Of a stretch of DNA of 64,000 nucleotides, positions 24,374 through 37,684 are shown piece by piece (within the stretch, counting starts at the first letter, position 1; each line of letters opens with the position of its first letter). Source of the stretch: Charina bottae (taxonomy: Eukaryota; Chordata; Lepidosauria; Squamata; Charinaidae); contig JALMGJ010000020.1 of the NCBI GenBank assembly GCA_023362775.1, positions 2,666,001-2,730,000 of the forward strand, in the 5' to 3' direction. Under the pieces are notes generated by a model, which saw only the letters and a list, made by a program, of their open reading frames with translations, did not search any database and was not told the origin of the DNA. Both the position numbers and the translations under genes were made by a program.

Positions 24374-25729
24374 TTTTGTTGTTGTTCAGTCATTTAGTCG
24401 TGTCCGACTCTTCGTGACCTCATGGACCATAGCATGCCAGGCCTTCCTGTCCTCCACTGTCACCCGGAGTTTACTCAAATTCATGTTCATTACATCGGTG
24501 ATGCTATCTAACCATCTCATCCTCTGCCGTCCCCTTCTCCTTTTGCCTTCAGTCTTTCCCAGCATCAGGGTCTTTTCCAGTGAGTCCTCTCTTTGCTTAA
24601 GGTGGCCAAAGTATTTGAGCTTCAGCTTCAGCATCTGTCCTTCCAATGAGCAGTCAGGGTTGATTTCCTTTAGGATTGACTGGTTTGACCTCCTTGCAGT
24701 CCAAGGGACTCTCAAGAGTCTTCTCCAGCACCACAGTTCAAAAGCATCAATTCTTCGGCGCTCAGCCTTCCTTATGGTCCAACTCTCACAGCCATACATT
24801 ACTACTGGAAAAACCATAGCTTTAACTATACGGACCTTTGTCGGCAAGGTGATGTCTCTGCTTTTTAATATGGTGTCTAGGTTTGCCATAGCCTTCCTCC
24901 CAAGGAGCAAGCGTCTTTTAATTTCATGGCTGCAGTCACCGTCTGCGGTGATCTTGGAGCCCAAGAAAATAAAATCTGTCACTGCTTCCATTTCTTCCCC
25001 TTCTATTTGCCAGGAAGTGATGGGACCAGATGCCATGATCTGGGTTTTTTTAATGGAAGTGATGGGACCAGATGCCATGATCTGGATTTTTTTAATGTTG
25101 AGTTTCAAGCCAGCTTTTGCACTCTCCTCTTTCACCCTCATCAAGAGGCTCTTTAGTTCCTCTTCGCTTTCTGCCATTAGGGTGGTATCGTCTGCATATC
25201 TGAGGTTGTTGATATTTCTCCCGGCAATCTTAACTCCGGCTTGTGATTCATCCAGCCCGGCATTTCTCATGATGTATTCTGCATATAAGTTAAATAAGCA
25301 GGGTGATAATATACAGCCTTGTTGTACTCCTTTCCCAATTTTGAACCAGTCGGTTGTTCCATGTCCGGTTCTAACTGTTGCTTCTTGACCCGCATACAGG
25401 TTTCTCAGGAGACAGGTAAGGTGGTCTGGTACTACCATCTCTTTAAGACTTTGCCACAGTTTGTAGTGATCCACACAATCAAAGGCTTTAGCGTAGTCAG
25501 TGAAGCAGAAGTAGATGTTTTTCTGGAACTCTCTTGCTTTTTCCATGATCCAGCGAATGTTGGCAATCTGATCTCTAGTTCCTCTGCCTCTTCGAAACCC
25601 AGCTTGCACTTCTGGTAGTTCTCGGTTCACATACTGCTGAAGCCTAGCTTGTAGGATTTTGAGCATAACCTTGCTAGCATGTGAAATGAGCGCAATTGTA
25701 CGGTAGTTTGAACATTCTTTGGCATTGCC
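24374..25729 (-). mobile_element. BovB (RTE) LINE, subfamily 1, 5'-truncated
   Basis: 1356 bp, minus strand, flanked by TTCAATCTAT (24364-24373 and 25730-25739). It encodes the RT from the GFRRGRGTRDQ block through FTDYAKAFDCVDH (palm), RYADDTTLMAESEEE (catalytic YADD) and the C-terminal VMYGCESWTIRKAERRRIDA and PWTARRSNQSI blocks, ending KSRTRLND and the BovB-type 3' end. One open frame of 426 codons survives. The endonuclease domain is lost by truncation. A 42-bp tandem duplication repeats the QIMASGPITS segment. The 324-codon plus-strand ORF here is its antisense shadow. Confidence 0.95.
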
Positions 25730-26719
25730 TTCAATCTATATGCAGAACATATATTAAGGGAAGCTGGACTGGAAGGAGTGTGGTTTTAAAACTGGAGCAA
25801 GAATCATAAATACCCTGTGCTTGGCTGATAACACTACTCTCATAGTTGAAAATGCAAATGATCTGCAAGCTCTAGTAAAGAAAATCAAGGAGCACATTGA
25901 AAGAATAGGACTAAGATTAAATATAAGGATGACCAAACTAGTGACAACAGGTACAGCAACCAGCCTTAGAATTGACAACGAAAATACTGAAGTAGTGAAT
26001 AGCTTCTGCCTTTTAGGATCAACTATCACCAGTAAAGGAGCCAGCAGTCAAGAAATAAGCCACAGGTTAGCGCTTGATAGAGTAGCAATGAAAGTCTTGG
26101 AAAAGATATTCAGATATGTCTATACCTACAAAGATCAGAATTGTGCAATTATTTTCCCTATGACACTCTATGTAAGTGAAAGGTGGACTCTGAAGAAGCA
26201 GAATAGAAAGGGTATTGACTCTTTTGAAATCTGGTGTTTTCCTGAGAATACCATGGATAGGCAACAAAACAAAGAAAATGGACCATCTAAGAAATCAACC
26301 CAGAGTTCTCGCTCGAGGCACAAATGACCAAGCTCAAATTATCATACTTTGAACACATTATACAAAGACCTAGCTCTTTAGAGAAGTCTATAAGGTGGAA
26401 AGGGAAGATGATGACTAGCAGCAACGTGGACAGACAGCAATGGGTACACCATTAGAAGATCTGAAAGATCAGGTTGGGGACAAATCTTCCTGGAGAAAAT
26501 CTTCCCAAGAGCCAACACCAACTTGATGGCACATAATCTACACAACCTTGAAGTCCTCGCAGAGTTTCCTTCTATCCCTTATACTAAACAGAATTAAAGC
26601 AGGGTTATCTTGAGTTTCTTTCTTGTCGCGCCACCCCCTTCCTAACGCTAAGTTGATATTTACTTAATCTTGAAGAAAGAATGCAATAATCATTATCTCC
26701 ATATTCTTCTACACATCTT

Positions 26720-27090
26720 TAGAATATTGGGTGAAGAGAATTCCAGACTGAACTAACATAGAAAACCAGAAACCGTGCTTGAGACCCCAAGGCCTTTGGT
26801 CTTAGAGGACTTTAATATTCATGCTAAGGTTATCTTGACAGCAGCTCAAGATTTCATAGCTTTGGTGACTGTTTCAAAACCATCCATGAGTCAGACTATG
26901 TAGTCAAATATTTTTTGTCCTGGGAGGAGGGGCTTGGAAGTAGTCGTTGCATGGAAAGATCACTGCCAGATGAAGGCTGAGCTACTGCAGAGGAGGGAAC
27001 CAAATTAGAATAATCTGCTCTCATTTGGATTCCACTGGAGTTTGATTCAGCAGCCTAAATGGCCCCTTTCAACTCAGTAATTATATGAGG
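26720..27090 (+). pseudogene. L2-type LINE, endonuclease scrap
   Basis: The stretch from about 26800 encodes LEDFNIHAK-like wording, matching the L2 LGDFN endonuclease block, followed by an AQDF-like segment and a degraded DHALV-like end. No frame is open. It lies between the old RTE and the Tc1 element. Confidence 0.5.
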
Positions 27091-27219
27091 CCTTCTATTT
27101 AGTAGCTCTTTCTGGTGCTGATTTTTAATGGTTTGTAACTGAGCCACAAAATGCAAATGTGAAGCATATATTTTACATAAAAATATAAATTCTATTTCCA
27201 TTCAGACACAACCTATTTA

Positions 27220-28818
<1,599 letters not shown>

Positions 28819-29935
28819 TATATCTACTTCACTCTGAATTTAGGCCTGTTTAGGCACAAAAATCACTTTGTCTAGATAAATAGTATTTACTAGAAGAGAA
28901 ACAGCTAAAATCTTACACTGCTCATTCTGCTAGCTATTTCAGAAGTCTTTGATACAATCAAGTGTTGGATAGATTCACCTGATTCAAGATATTGTATTGC
29001 TGTAGCTGCTACCTGGAAACATTTCTAAAAAGTGGTGGAAGGTCTTTTGGCTTTTAATATGTCTTCCATTTCTTTTAACGTTAATATGGAACAGCTGGAG
29101 GATGAGGTAGTAACATACAGCAATAACACCTAATTCTACTTTTCTTTTAAATCTGGATCAGGTGAAACAATGGGAATGTTAAACAAGTCCCTGAAATCAA
29201 TGGTCTTCTTTATTAAAGCCCACTGTGGCTTTGCGCATCACAACAATAATCCAAGACCTCAAAGTGCCCTCTCAGAAGCTGATGACTTGAGAAACTTCTC
29301 AATTAGTGACAGGACATTTACAGAGTTTTCCTCCATATGAAGTTAGTGATACCAAATTTAGCATCTTTTAGGTACCATGCAAAACCTTTTTTTTAATTAC
29401 CAACCTTTAATAGTTTCTGTCATTGCTGTAAGTTTTATTTGCTCCTTTATCTTCTAGATGTTGTCATAAGCTTGTTGTCATATTTGTTGTACTTCTATGT
29501 CTGGGACTATAAAAAGTTTTGCTATATTAATGGAAAGACTTCTGCTCACAGAAGAATTCTGCTTATAGAATAGAATAAAATCCATGGATCCAACCTTTCC
29601 TGAGAATAAGCTGAAATTTTAAAAACCCTGCATAAAATTAAATAAATTCATTGCCTTGATGTAAAATTAGTACTTAAAAAGTCAAATATTACCAACTTTC
29701 ATACTCAACCTTTTTAACAAGTAGGGTTTTTTTAATATGGTATAGAGCCAAAACCTGTAAACATTACAGATCTACTGCAATTAAAAAAGAGGAAGCAGAT
29801 ACATTTTTTCAAAATGTCCATTTATATTCTTAAAAATTACTAACATCCTCAATGAAGTACTTTCTTCCACAATGAATAATGTAGCATGGAATACTATAGA
29901 AACCTATTGGAATTAAGTAAAACAGTGTATCTTAC

Positions 29936-30045
29936 CTCTGCTTGAATATTTGCAACTGATCCAACTCCATTTTCAGTGCTTATATTACTGGAACTATTGT
30001 TTGGAGAACTAGGGCCAGATCCAGGAGCACTATTGCATGCAGATT
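29936..30045 (-). CDS. HDAC4: HDAC4 exon D: serine/asparagine-rich linker
   Basis: 110 bp, with two leading bases and 36 codons, ending in phase 0. It encodes [18 protein letters not shown], then [11 protein letters not shown] and a short divergent end, ANIQAE. The first residue is split across the C/D junction and reads GAA (Glu), giving DVTE-SACN where human HDAC4 has Asp289, the caspase cleavage site. The sequence is low in hydrophobic residues and is probably disordered. The acceptor is ACATTTTAG (RC of ctaaaatgt-like sequence to the right) and the donor is GCAGAG followed by GTAAG. It lies 2.8 kb from exon C, with CR1 fragments in between. Function follows from its position between the NLS and the ankyrin-binding motif. 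Confidence 0.93.
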
Positions 30046-31079
30046 CTAAAATACATTAAAAACATATATTAATACCTTTAACAAGTTATTTTATTACGTA
30101 TTTGGGAGGTCTATGGAAATAAGATCACATACTATCAGATCTGACAACCACACTAGTGGACAACCACACATTTGTTTAGATTAATAATCTTTTTGTGAAA
30201 CAGACTAGTTTTCAATCTTATCTGCAATAGGAATAATTTTTATTGGTTTTACTGTGAATAATATAGGGGAAATATTTGGCTGGTATAATTTGGGGATTTT
30301 TAAAAAGATGTATTATTTAATTTAGATTGAACATTATATCTAGTTTTATGGATCTGTTTTGTACTAAGATTTATTTCAGGATTAGAATGTTTTACCTAAC
30401 TTTGATTTTAAAGACATATAGAATACACTGTTTTGAAAAAGTTAGCAGTAATTGGTTATTTCAGTTATTTTTCTAGTTGGAGGTATTCAGCACCTATTTT
30501 CTTACAGAAAGGTAGAGATATTTCTTAGATGTTTGGAGAAAAAGGTGAGGCCAAAAATCGTTAATTATACTCTGAAGACTTGTTTTTCCTCTTCCGTTTT
30601 AAAACAAACATTTAATTTTTTTCTGTTCTTAACATTTGAGGAAATTAAATGGAAATCTTAAAGTGTTAATAAAGTTCACGCTTTCTACAATAAGGAACGT
30701 TCAGAATCAGTATAAAGTTTTATTATTTTTCATGTGAAAAACTTTGGTTTAAACCTACTTCTGAAAACAGAATCAAAGTAAGTTTTTGAGGAGGATATTC
30801 AAAGTGAAATGATATTTATAAAACTTGAGGGGCACCTTTCTATTTTTATTTTGCTTTTTAGTCACCATGGGAGAGAAACATAGAGCAACTTTTGCAATCA
30901 GATTACTAATGGTCATTTCAACCAGATAGCATCTTGAAGAATGGCAAAAGCTTGGAGGTACAGAGATCCTCTTTTATCATTCATGGTATAATATTGGCTC
31001 ACTGTTATTCAATCTCTCATTCAGAGTTGTGTGGTAGTATTATTTTTGAGAACATCACTATACTGATCTGACACACAGA

Positions 31080-31605
31080 GAAAAATGAAGTATGTCAAGG
31101 ATGTGGAAAAGCACTTCAACTGTCTGACAGCAATACTTAGGACAGTTCTGGGAGCTACACTTTAAAAGAGATTCAGACAAGTAGAACAGGTACAAAGAAG
31201 GTAAACATGGTGATCAGGACACTAAAAAGGTAATTTACAGTATATGAGAGAAATGGCAGGAACTGATTATATTTATATGGAATATAATAGTACTCTTGAA
31301 GGACTTGAAGGGATGTCACACAGAAGGTACTGTACTTTGGCTGTTCTCTATCATCCCAGAGTGCAGGGAATGGACTAACTGACTTGGCTTACAGGGAGAG
31401 AGATTCTGGTTGAACATTAGGAACAATTTCCTGACAGCAAAAAAACTAGTTTTAGAATCTAAATGGCTAGTTCCAAGGGAAGAGAAAGAGTTGGTGACAC
31501 CTTTTCACTGGATATGTTCAAGGCAAAGATAAACAGATTTTAGATTCCTGCACTGAGCAGGGAGTTTCATCTGAATGGCCCTTTCCAGCTTTATGATTCT
31601 ATATA
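31080..31605 (+). mobile_element. CR1-type LINE 3' end (plus)
   Basis: Contains the CR1 3' words ATTAGGAACAATTTCCTGACAG, broken into fragments, then TTCCTGCACTGAGCAGGGAG, and the terminal CCTTTCCAGCTTTATGATTCTAT, a degenerate form of the amniote CR1 3' end (CCTTCCAACTCTATGATTCTATG-like). No coding frame remains. Confidence 0.65.
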
Positions 31606-32200
31606 ATACCCTACCCAATCCATGAACCTACTGCTACAGCATCTCTGACATGTGGTCATCCAATCTCTGTTTAAACACCTCCAGTGAAAGAGTCTCCATT
31701 ATCTTCCTTGTTGAACAGCTCTTACAGAAATTCTTCCTGATGCCAATAACATTTACTATCTTGTGATTTAAACCCATTGTTTTTGTCTTGTCTTCTGGAA
31801 CAACACTGGACAAGTCTATCCCATCTTCTACATCACAGCCCTTCAGATACGTAGTTGAAGACAGCTATTCCTGCAGTCTTCACTTCTCCAGACTAAACAT
31901 ATGTAATGTCTCCAACCATCCCTCACAGTTTTTTCCTTGCAAGCTTCTTATATCACCTTGAATGCTCTCCTCTGGACATGTTTCAGTTTATCTATGGCCT
32001 TCCTAAAATTTGTGCCAGAACTGGATGCAACATTCTAGGTATGGTGTGACCAATGCAGAATAGAGAATAACAATGACTTATCTGAATTTTGACACTATAT
32101 TTTTGCTGATATTGCATTTGCTTTGTTTGCAGCTCTATCACAATGTTGGCTCATGCCAAGACACCCAGATCCTTTTCACATTTATGCTTTCCAGTATTGT
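31606..32200 (-). mobile_element. CR1-type LINE fragment (minus)
   Basis: Words such as ACACCTCCAGTGAAAGAGTC, then GAACAGCTCTTACAGAAATTC and GCTCTCCTCTGGACATGTTTC, match the CR1 3' region read in reverse. It abuts the plus-oriented CR1 end head to head. Borders are approximate. Confidence 0.55.
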
Positions 32201-32822
32201 CCCTATACTCATGCCTTTGTGAAGGAATTTCTAGCCGCCCCAGGAACACAAGGAAGAAAAAAGGACCATTGCAAAAGAAACACCTGAGCCTGGGGGAAGG
32301 AGTAATGTGAGAAAGTGTCTTAGAGTAACTCTGCTAAGTATAAGGTGAACAGGAGAATTATTTTATCTGATTTTCAAAATTCTTTACCGTACTAGCAATA
32401 AAGATATTTCCAGAAATCCAAGTGGAACAGTATTTGCCCTTTTTTAGTCTTCTGTGATTACTAAGAGCTAGCTTTTGCAAGCTTCTTCCTGGATAGAGCT
32501 GTTCTCATCCTGGAGATTTAAACTTGTTCCTTGAAGCCAGATGCTCCTTAACTAACTCTTCCCTTAACTTGTGTAGCCATTCCCTCCCTGTGTTAATTGT
32601 TCTGTTTAGGTCCATTTGGGAATGAGACTGAAGAAAATGGAAGTTGAGAAGCCCTGCCCCCTGCCCGTCACCTGCTATCATCCTATTATCTTCTCCAAGC
32701 GACTGCCCTACCCTTTCTTTTTACTATCTCCTTACCTCTTACTATTTTTTTAATGTCGGCATTTATAAGAAAAATCAAGATCACTGTAATTGTTTTAATC
32801 TTCATAATTACTTCCCAATCTA

Positions 32823-33035
<213 letters not shown>

Positions 33036-33253
33036 CTAGAATTTCCAGTAACAATGCGTCCTTGACAGAAAATGTACCCATCTAAGAAAATACATTCTTA
33101 CAACTACAGTATTACAGAAATAATACATAGTAAGTATGATTAATAATATATTAACATACAAGTAAAGGGTAGCAGATCCAAACAATCACAAAAGCAGGTA
33201 AGCAAAACCTATGCCTCTGGTATAATTTCAATGCAATACTAATAAAAATATCT

Positions 33254-34035
33254 GTTCATTCATTCATTCATTCATTCATTCAACTTTTTTGGAACCACCC
33301 ATCTCAAAAGGCTCTGGGTAGGTTATAACACATTACAATTATAAACACAGCAGTAGGAATGAATCAAAAGTATAATAAACAACAGTAATAATAAATCAAC
33401 ACTCCCCCAAGATAAAATAAAATTTAGATAGGGTTGAAGGTTCAAGTGAAATTACTCCATTCTGGCAAGATGCTACCTGATATAATCTGGGGCTATGCTA
33501 TATAGGGCATTATCAGCACTATGAACTAGGCCCAGAAACCTATTGGTAACCAGTGCAGTAACTTCAAGAGATGTGACCCTGCAATGGCAGGGCTGATCTA
33601 TCAGTAATCTTGTCATTGCACCCTATTCCAGTTGTAGCCCTCTCCAAATGCTGCCCCAGGTAAATTACAGTAATTAATTAATTACGTAGTTACAGTAATG
33701 CAGATGGGTGAAGATCATGGTGTGTGTTACTAATGCCAGAATATCTTTGCACCAGCCAAAGTTGTGCAAAGTGCTCCATGTCACGGCCCCCACTATATTG
33801 TTTAAGTAGCAGCTATGAGTCCAGGAGGATCCTTAAGTCACGCATCAACTCCTTCAGGGGGGAGCATGACCACATCAAGGATAACTACCAGGATCAATGA
33901 CCCTGGATGTTTGCTGATATACAGAAGCTCAGTCTTGGACAGATTTACATTTGAATTTATTTTGCCTGACAACCTCCAGGCACTGATTCAAACTTTCCAC
34001 AATATCTCTGACTTAGCCTTGGATGGCAATCTATT
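33254..34035 (-). pseudogene. L2-type LINE, 3' part of a nested copy
   Basis: Begins with a (CATT)n tail at 33254 and the L2 3' signature in reverse (ACCACCCATCTCAAAAGGCTCTGGG). L2 3' and C-terminal sequence runs on to 34035, where a BovB interrupts it. The same L2 continues at 37612-37684 and 40130 to about 41100, so one original element of roughly 1.9 kb has been split by three insertions. No open frame. Confidence 0.8.
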
Positions 34036-37000
34036 TGTTGTTGTTCAGTCGTTTAGTCGTGTCCGACTCTTCGTGACCTCATGGACCATAGCACACAAGG
34101 CCTTCCTGTCCTCCACTGTCTCTCGGAGTTTACTCAAATTCATGTTCATTACATCGGTGATGCTATCTAACCATCTCATCCTCTGCCGTCCCCTTCTCCT
34201 TTTGCCCTCAGTCTTTCCCAGCATCAGGGTCCTTTCCAGTGAGTCCTCTCTTCGCATTAGGTGGCCAAAGTATTTGAGCTTCAGCTTCAGCATCTGTCCT
34301 TCCAATGAGCAGTCAGGGTTGATTTCCTTTAGGATTGACTGGTTTGACCTTCTTGCAGTCCAAGGGACTCTCAAGAGTCTTCTCCAGCACCACAGTTCGA
34401 AAGCATCAATTCTTCGGCGCTCAGCCTTCCTTATGGTCCAACTCTCACAGCCATACATTACTACTGGAAAAACCATAGCTTTAACTATTCGGACCTTTGT
34501 TGGCAAGGTGATGTCTCTGCTTTTTAATGTGCTGTCTAGGTTTGCCATAGCTTTCCTCCCAAGGAGCAAGCGTCTTTTAATTTCATGGTTGCAGTCACCG
34601 TCTGCGGTGATCTTGGAGCCCAAGAAAATAAAATCTCTCACTGCTTCCATTTCTTCCCCTTCTATTTGCCAGGAAGTGATGGGACCAGATGCCATGATCT
34701 GGGTTTTTTTAATGTTGAGTTTCAAGCCAGCTTTTGCACTCTCCTCTTTCACCCTCATCAAGAGGCTCTTTAGTTCCTCTTCACTTTCTGCCATTAGGGT
34801 GGTATCATCTGCATATCTGAGGTTGTTGATATTTCTCCCGGCAATCTTAACTCCGGCTTGTGATTCATCCAGCCTGGCATTTCTCATGATGTACTCTGCA
34901 TATAAGTTAAATAAGCAGGGTGATAATATACTGCCTTGTTGTACTCCTTTCCCAATTTTGAACCAGTCGGTTGTTCCATGTCCGGTTCTAACTGTTGCTT
35001 CTTGACCCGCATACAGGTTTCTCAGGAGACAGGTAAGGTGGTCTGGTACTCCCATCTCTTTAAGAATTTGCCACAGTTTGTTGTGATCCACACAATCAAA
35101 GGCTTTAGCGTAGTCAATGAAGCAGAAGTAGATGTTTTTCTGGAACTCTCTTGCTTTTTCCATGATCCAGCGAATGTTGGCAATCTGATCTCTAGTTCCT
35201 CTGCCTCTTCGAAACCCAGCTTGCACTTCTGGTAGTTCTCGGTTCACATAGTGCTGAAGCCTAGCTTGTAGGATTTTGAGCATAACCTTGCTAGCATGTG
35301 AAATGAGCGCAATTGTACGGTAGTTTGAACATTCTTTGGCATTGCCCTTCTTTGGAATTGGAACATAAACTGACCTTTTCCAATCCTGTGGCCACTGTTG
35401 AGTTTTCCAAATTTGTTGGCATATTGAGTGCAGCACTTTAACAGCATCATCTTTTAGGATTTTAAATAGCTCAGCTGGGATACTGTCTTCTCCACTAGCT
35501 TTGTTGTTAGTAATGCTTCCTAAGGCCCACTTGACTTCACTCTCTAGGATGTCCGGCTCAAGGTCAGTGACCACACCATCCTATTTATCAGGGATATTAA
35601 GATCTTTCTTGTATAGTTCTTCTGTGTATTCTTGCCACCTCTTCTTGATCTCTTCTGCTTCTGTTAGGTCCCTGCCTTTTTTGTCCTTTATCATGCCCAT
35701 CTTTGCACAAAACGTTCCCTTGATATCTCCGATTTTCTTGAAGAGATCTCTAGTCTTCCCCATTCTATTGTTTTCCTCGATTTCTTTGCATTGTTCATTT
35801 AAGGAGGCCTTCTTATCTCTCCTTGCTATTCTCTGGAATTCTGCATTCAGTTGTTTATATCTTTCCCTTTCTCCCTTGACTTTTGCTTCCCTTCTTTCCT
35901 CAGCTATTTGTAAAGCCTCATCAGCCAGCCACTTTGCTTTCTTGCATTTCTTTTTCTTTGGGATGGTTTTAGTTGCTGCCTCCTGTACAATGTTACGAAC
36001 CTCCATCCATAGTTCTTCAGGCACTCTGTCTACCAGGTCTAATCCTTTAAATCTATTCCTCACCTCCACTGTATATTCATAAGGGATATGATTTAGGTCA
36101 TACCTGATTGGTCTAGTGGTTTTCTCTACGTTCTTCAATTTAAGCCTAAATTTTGCGATAAGAAGCTCATGATCTGAGCCACAGTCAGCTCCAGGTATTG
36201 TTTTTGCTGATTGTATAGAGCTTCTCCATCTTTGGCTGCAAAGTATATAATCAATCTGATTTCGGTATTGACCATCTGGTGATGTCCATGTGTAGAGTCG
36301 TCTCTTGTGTTGTTGGAAAAGAGTGTTTGCTATGACCAGCGTGTTCTCTTGACAAAACTCTATTAGCCTTTGCCCTGCTTCATTTTGTACTCCGAGGCCG
36401 AACTTGCCTGTTATACTGGTTATTTTTTTGACTTCCTACTTTAGCATTCGTCCCCTATGATGAAAAGGACATCTTTTTTTGGTGTTAGTTCTAGAAGGTG
36501 TTGTAGGTCTTCACAGAACCGGTCAACTTCAGCTTCTTCGGCATCAGTGGTTGGGGCATAGACTTGGATCACTGTGATGTTGAATGGTTTGCCTTGGATT
36601 CGAACTGAAAGCATTCTGTCGTTTTTGAGGTTGTACCCCAGTACTGCCTTTCCCACTCTTTTATTGACTATGAGAGATACTCCATTTCTTCTAAGGGATT
36701 CTTGCCCACATTAGTATATATAATGGTCTCCTGAATTAAATTCGCCCATTCCTGTCCATTTTAGTTCGCTGATTCCCAAGATGTTGATGTTCAATCTTGT
36801 CATCTCATGTTTGACCACATCGAGCTTACCTTGATTCATAGATCTTACATTCCAGGTTCCTATGCAATATTGTTCTTTACAGCATCGGACTTTCCTTCCA
36901 CTTCCAGACACATCCACAACTGAGCGTCCTTTTGGCTTTGGCCCAGCCGCTTCACTCTTTCTGGAGCTACTCGGAATTGCCCTCCGCTCTTCCCCAGTAG

Positions 37001-37233
37001 CATTTTGGACACCTTCCGACCTGAGGGGCTCATCTTCCGGCATCGTATCTTTTAGCCTTTTGATACTGTCCATGGGTTTTCTTGGCAAGGATACTGGAGT
37101 GGTTTGCCATTCCCTCCTCCAGTTTTGGACCACGTTTTGTCAGAACTCTCCGTCATGACCTGTTCTTCTTGACCTGACTTCATTGAGTTACACAAGCCCC
37201 TTCGCCACGACAAGGCAGTGATCCATGAAGGGG
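34036..37233 (-). mobile_element. BovB (RTE) LINE, subfamily 1, essentially full length
   Basis: 3198 bp, flanked by TGGCAATCTATT at 34024-34035 and 37234-37245. The minus-strand ORF order is complete: an N-terminal endonuclease (YCIGTWNVRSMNQGKLDVV, then ISELKWTGMGEF) at 37133-36711 and an endonuclease continuation with ITVIQVYAPT at 36656-36441. The endonuclease-RT linker lies at 36138-35581, and the RT with GFRRGRGTRDQ, YAKAFDCVDH and YADDTTLMAE lies in a 509-codon frame at 35574-34045. A few stops and frameshifts separate the frames. The 396-codon plus-strand ORF is an antisense shadow. Confidence 0.95.
34045..35574 (-). CDS. BovB subfamily 1 reverse transcriptase (partial ORF2)
   Basis: The longest open frame in the window (509 codons). 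It makes cDNA from LINE RNA at a nicked target (target-primed reverse transcription). Visible blocks in order: a start in the linker with NNKASGEDSIPAELFK (palm entry), PIPKKGNAKECSNYR, GFRRGRGTRDQIANIR, YAKAFDCVDH, GVQQGSILSP, NNLRYADDTTLMAESEEEL (catalytic YADD), FIFLGSKITADG and a C-terminal region with PWTARRSNQS. All RT motifs look intact. The endonuclease is in separate broken frames upstream, so the copy cannot retrotranspose on its own. The start Met is arbitrary. Confidence 0.9.
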   Translation of the reverse strand: MVTDLEPDILESEVKWALGSITNNKASGEDSIPAELFKILKDDAVKVLHSICQQIWKTQQWPQDWKRSVYVPIPKKGNAKECSNYRTIALISHASKVMLKILQARLQHYVNRELPEVQAGFRRGRGTRDQIANIRWIMEKAREFQKNIYFCFIDYAKAFDCVDHNKLWQILKEMGVPDHLTCLLRNLYAGQEATVRTGHGTTDWFKIGKGVQQGSILSPCLFNLYAEYIMRNARLDESQAGVKIAGRNINNLRYADDTTLMAESEEELKSLLMRVKEESAKAGLKLNIKKTQIMASGPITSWQIEGEEMEAVRDFIFLGSKITADGDCNHEIKRRLLLGRKAMANLDSTLKSRDITLPTKVRIVKAMVFPVVMYGCESWTIRKAERRRIDAFELWCWRRLLRVPWTARRSNQSILKEINPDCSLEGQMLKLKLKYFGHLMRREDSLERTLMLGKTEGKRRRGRQRMRWLDSITDVMNMNLSKLRETVEDRKALCAMVHEVTKSRTRLND

Positions 37234-37245
37234 TGGCAATCTATT

Positions 37246-37600
37246 TTTTGTTGTTGTTTATTCGTTCAGTCGTTTCCGACTCTTCGTGACTTCATGGAGC
37301 AGCCCACGCCAGAGCTTTCTGTCGGCCCTCACCATCCCCAGCTCCCCCATGGTTGAGTCCGTCACCTCCAGAATACCATCCATCCATCTTGCCCTTGGTC
37401 GGCCCCTCTTCCTTTTGCCTTCCACTTTCCCTAGCATCAGCTTCTTCTCCAGGGTATCCTGTCTTCTCATTATGTGGCCAAAGTACTTCAGTTTTGCCTT
37501 TAATATCATTCCCTCAAGTGAGCAGTCTGGCTTGATTTCCTGGAGTATGGACTGGTTTGATCTTCTTGCAGTCCAAGGCACTCTCAGAATTTTCCTCCAG
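37246..37600 (-). mobile_element. BovB (RTE) LINE, subfamily 2, 5'-truncated 3' end
   Basis: 355 bp, minus strand. It ends GTTGTTGTTTATTCGTTCAG on the plus strand, the subfamily 2 terminus, and encodes only the C-terminal ARRSNQSILQEI, GHIMRRQDTLEKKLMLG and WMDGILEVTDST blocks. It is followed by a third copy of TGGCAATCTAT (37601-37611). It therefore sits between the same target duplication sequence as the neighbouring BovB. Confidence 0.92.
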
Positions 37601-37611
37601 TGGCAATCTAT

Positions 37612-37684
37612 AGCTGACTGTATATATACGTATATCCCAAACAAATGGATGACCTGCCCCAGTGGCGTCATATACTGAAGGTAT
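37612..37684 (-). pseudogene. L2-type LINE remnant between nested insertions
   Basis: 73 bp of the L2 copy that began at 33254, stranded between the BovB pair and the zinc-finger LINE. It is recognised from its position between target duplications; its own wording is weak. Confidence 0.6.

Larger units (their letters stand above)
23280..26540 (+). pseudogene. old RTE-type LINE (plus), split by a SINE and a BovB
   Basis: Recognisable on the plus strand in three parts: 23280-23793, 24055-24373 and 25740-26540. The last part encodes an RT segment with ADNTTLIVEN (YADD-box region with the tyrosine lost), then a KIKEHIERIGLRLNI-type thumb, FCLLGSTITSKGASS and a WTLKKQ-like C-terminal region. The wording is RTE-like but clearly different from the two BovB subfamilies here (for example FCLLGSTI versus FIFLGSKI). 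Stops and frameshifts are frequent. It predates both insertions inside it. Confidence 0.75.

Noticed and set aside
33815..35005. Long plus-strand ORF of 396 codons
   Set aside because: It lies exactly antisense to the BovB reverse transcriptase; the composition and all conserved blocks belong to the minus strand. The same holds for the 324-codon ORF at 24414-25388 and for similar ORFs at 46 and 53 kb.
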